From contig DAOWNK010000213.1 of NCBI GenBank assembly GCA_030642635.1, positions 1 to 5,612 on the forward strand: DNA of 5,612 bases, read 5' to 3'. This DNA is from Pirellulales bacterium (GTDB lineage: Bacteria; Planctomycetota; Planctomycetia; Pirellulales; Thermoguttaceae). The notes under the pieces are model-generated. The model was not told the origin of the DNA. It saw nothing but the letters and a program-made list of their open reading frames with translations, and made no database searches. The position numbers were made by a program, and so were the translations under genes. This document shows positions 5,157-5,612 of the stretch, piece by piece. Position 1 is the first letter of the stretch; each line of letters begins with the position of its first letter.

Positions 5157-5531
5157 TCAATCGTGATCTCTCGCATGTGCCAACACCTCGTCACGAAAAC
5201 GCCGAAAGTCGTCCAAGTGGTTATTCATAAAATCGGTAAGGGTGTTTGCATTGATTCTCTCGTAACAGTGGCGCACGAAGACGTTATGAAAGTCAACTAT
5301 CGGCCGATAACTTTCTTGATTCGACAATACCCTAAGCTGAACGCACAACTTGATCACCTCGGTAGCAGTTGCCGCTTGAGACTGCATGGGCTTCGGGAGG
5401 CTCCCTTGGCAAACGTCGATGAAGATTGCCATCATCATCTGAAGGTTACGTTCAATCGCCCTTCTTGTCTGCCAGTCCTTGTCGAGTTTTTCGGTGGTAA
5501 CTTTCCCGAGCGAATCAAGCTCGTTCAGCAT
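5157..5531 (-). CDS. HepT-like (DUF86, HEPN superfamily) protein, 124 aa
   Basis: This is an all-helical protein resembling HepT, the RNase or toxin half of MntA-HepT toxin-antitoxin pairs. DWQTRRAIERNLQMMMAIFIDV (19-40) matches the second helix of the family, and HNVFVRHCYERINANTL (82-98) aligns with the signature RNxxxHxY. The usual Arg of the HEPN motif reads His (H82) and one residue is inserted before H88, so catalytic competence is uncertain. R76-x5-H82 would be an alternative Rx4-6H reading. Start: ATG 5531 has no good Shine-Dalgarno sequence. The frame stays open 21 codons further, to TAG 5595-5597. That extension encodes SAVKKLQALDE, which looks like the family's first helix but holds no ATG, GTG or TTG. 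The true N-terminus is therefore unclear. The gene is A+T richer than its neighbours (24 of 60 bases are G+C at 5281-5340), suggesting transfer. No MntA partner lies downstream; upstream the window ends. Confidence 0.75.
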   Translation of the reverse strand: MLNELDSLGKVTTEKLDKDWQTRRAIERNLQMMMAIFIDVCQGSLPKPMQSQAATATEVIKLCVQLRVLSNQESYRPIVDFHNVFVRHCYERINANTLTDFMNNHLDDFRRFRDEVLAHARDHD

Positions 5532-5612
5532 CTCGTCGAGTGCCTGTAGCTTTTTGACTGCACTTTCTGAAAAAACAGCGATAATTGGTATACACTAAAA
5601 AAGGCTCTTCCA
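5532..5612 (-). other. A+T-rich region upstream of the hepT-like gene
   Basis: These 81 bases are rich in A and T, with two T runs on the minus strand (around 5597-5602 and 5570-5575) and a TATACC-like stretch near 5586-5591. That could be promoter DNA. In the hepT frame, TGG AAG AGC CTT TTT TAG at 5612-5595 could equally be the last codons of an upstream gene such as the missing antitoxin. The window ends before this can be decided. Confidence 0.3.

Noticed and set aside
64..5611. 9-base inverted match GGAAGAGCC (64-72) and GGCTCTTCC (5603-5611) near both window ends, like terminal inverted repeats
   Set aside because: Many 9-base inverted matches are expected by chance in 5.6 kb, the match does not extend, and the genes between are ordinary chromosomal ones.

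Overview
This window is most consistent with a planctomycete, probably of the Phycisphaerae type. That is an inference from three things: a PEP-CTERM cargo protein of a kind I associate with that group, a HEAT-repeat protein with a TGxxFG...WxxW tail, and intergenic DNA full of short palindromes and heptad tandem repeats. Most of the DNA is GC-rich. The rightmost gene is clearly richer in A+T. All six convincing complete genes lie on the minus strand, so transcription runs from right to left.

Layout from left to right. Bases 1-181 hold what looks like the 3' end of a small or decayed plus-strand reading frame rich in Pro, Tyr, His and Trp. Bases 182-359 are non-coding, with two small palindromes, four heptad repeats and a strong hairpin that may terminate the next gene. 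Bases 360-1133 encode a secreted PEP-CTERM protein with an excellent ribosome binding site. Bases 1134-1512 are non-coding: a long leader, a promoter with exact TTGACA and TATAAT hexamers, and a 93-base REP-type inverted pair (REPIN-like). Bases 1513-4258 are a compact cluster: pdxJ (vitamin B6 ring formation), dapA (lysine/diaminopimelate entry enzyme) and a GT4-family glycosyltransferase. pdxJ and dapA overlap by 4 bases, and dapA and the glycosyltransferase gene are 2 bases apart. Bases 4259-4327 hold a heptad array and a palindrome. Bases 4328-5083 encode a HEAT-repeat protein with a YbjN/secretion-chaperone-like C-terminal domain. Bases 5157-5531 encode a HepT-like (DUF86, HEPN superfamily) protein, normally the toxin or RNase half of an MntA-HepT pair. 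Its partner is not visible before the window ends.

How the parts work together. pdxJ, dapA and the glycosyltransferase gene are probably one transcript combining cofactor, amino-acid/cell-wall precursor and surface-glycan functions. The PEP-CTERM gene has its own promoter, separated from that operon by the REPIN. The gene content is mostly ordinary. The most unusual material is intergenic: three copies of an 8-bp palindrome with a 2-3 base centre followed at once by GCTAAAC, all in one orientation, two of them near heptad tandem repeats. The REPIN and an orphan-looking HepT-like protein with an altered HEPN motif also deserve attention. I found no convincing new multi-gene system.
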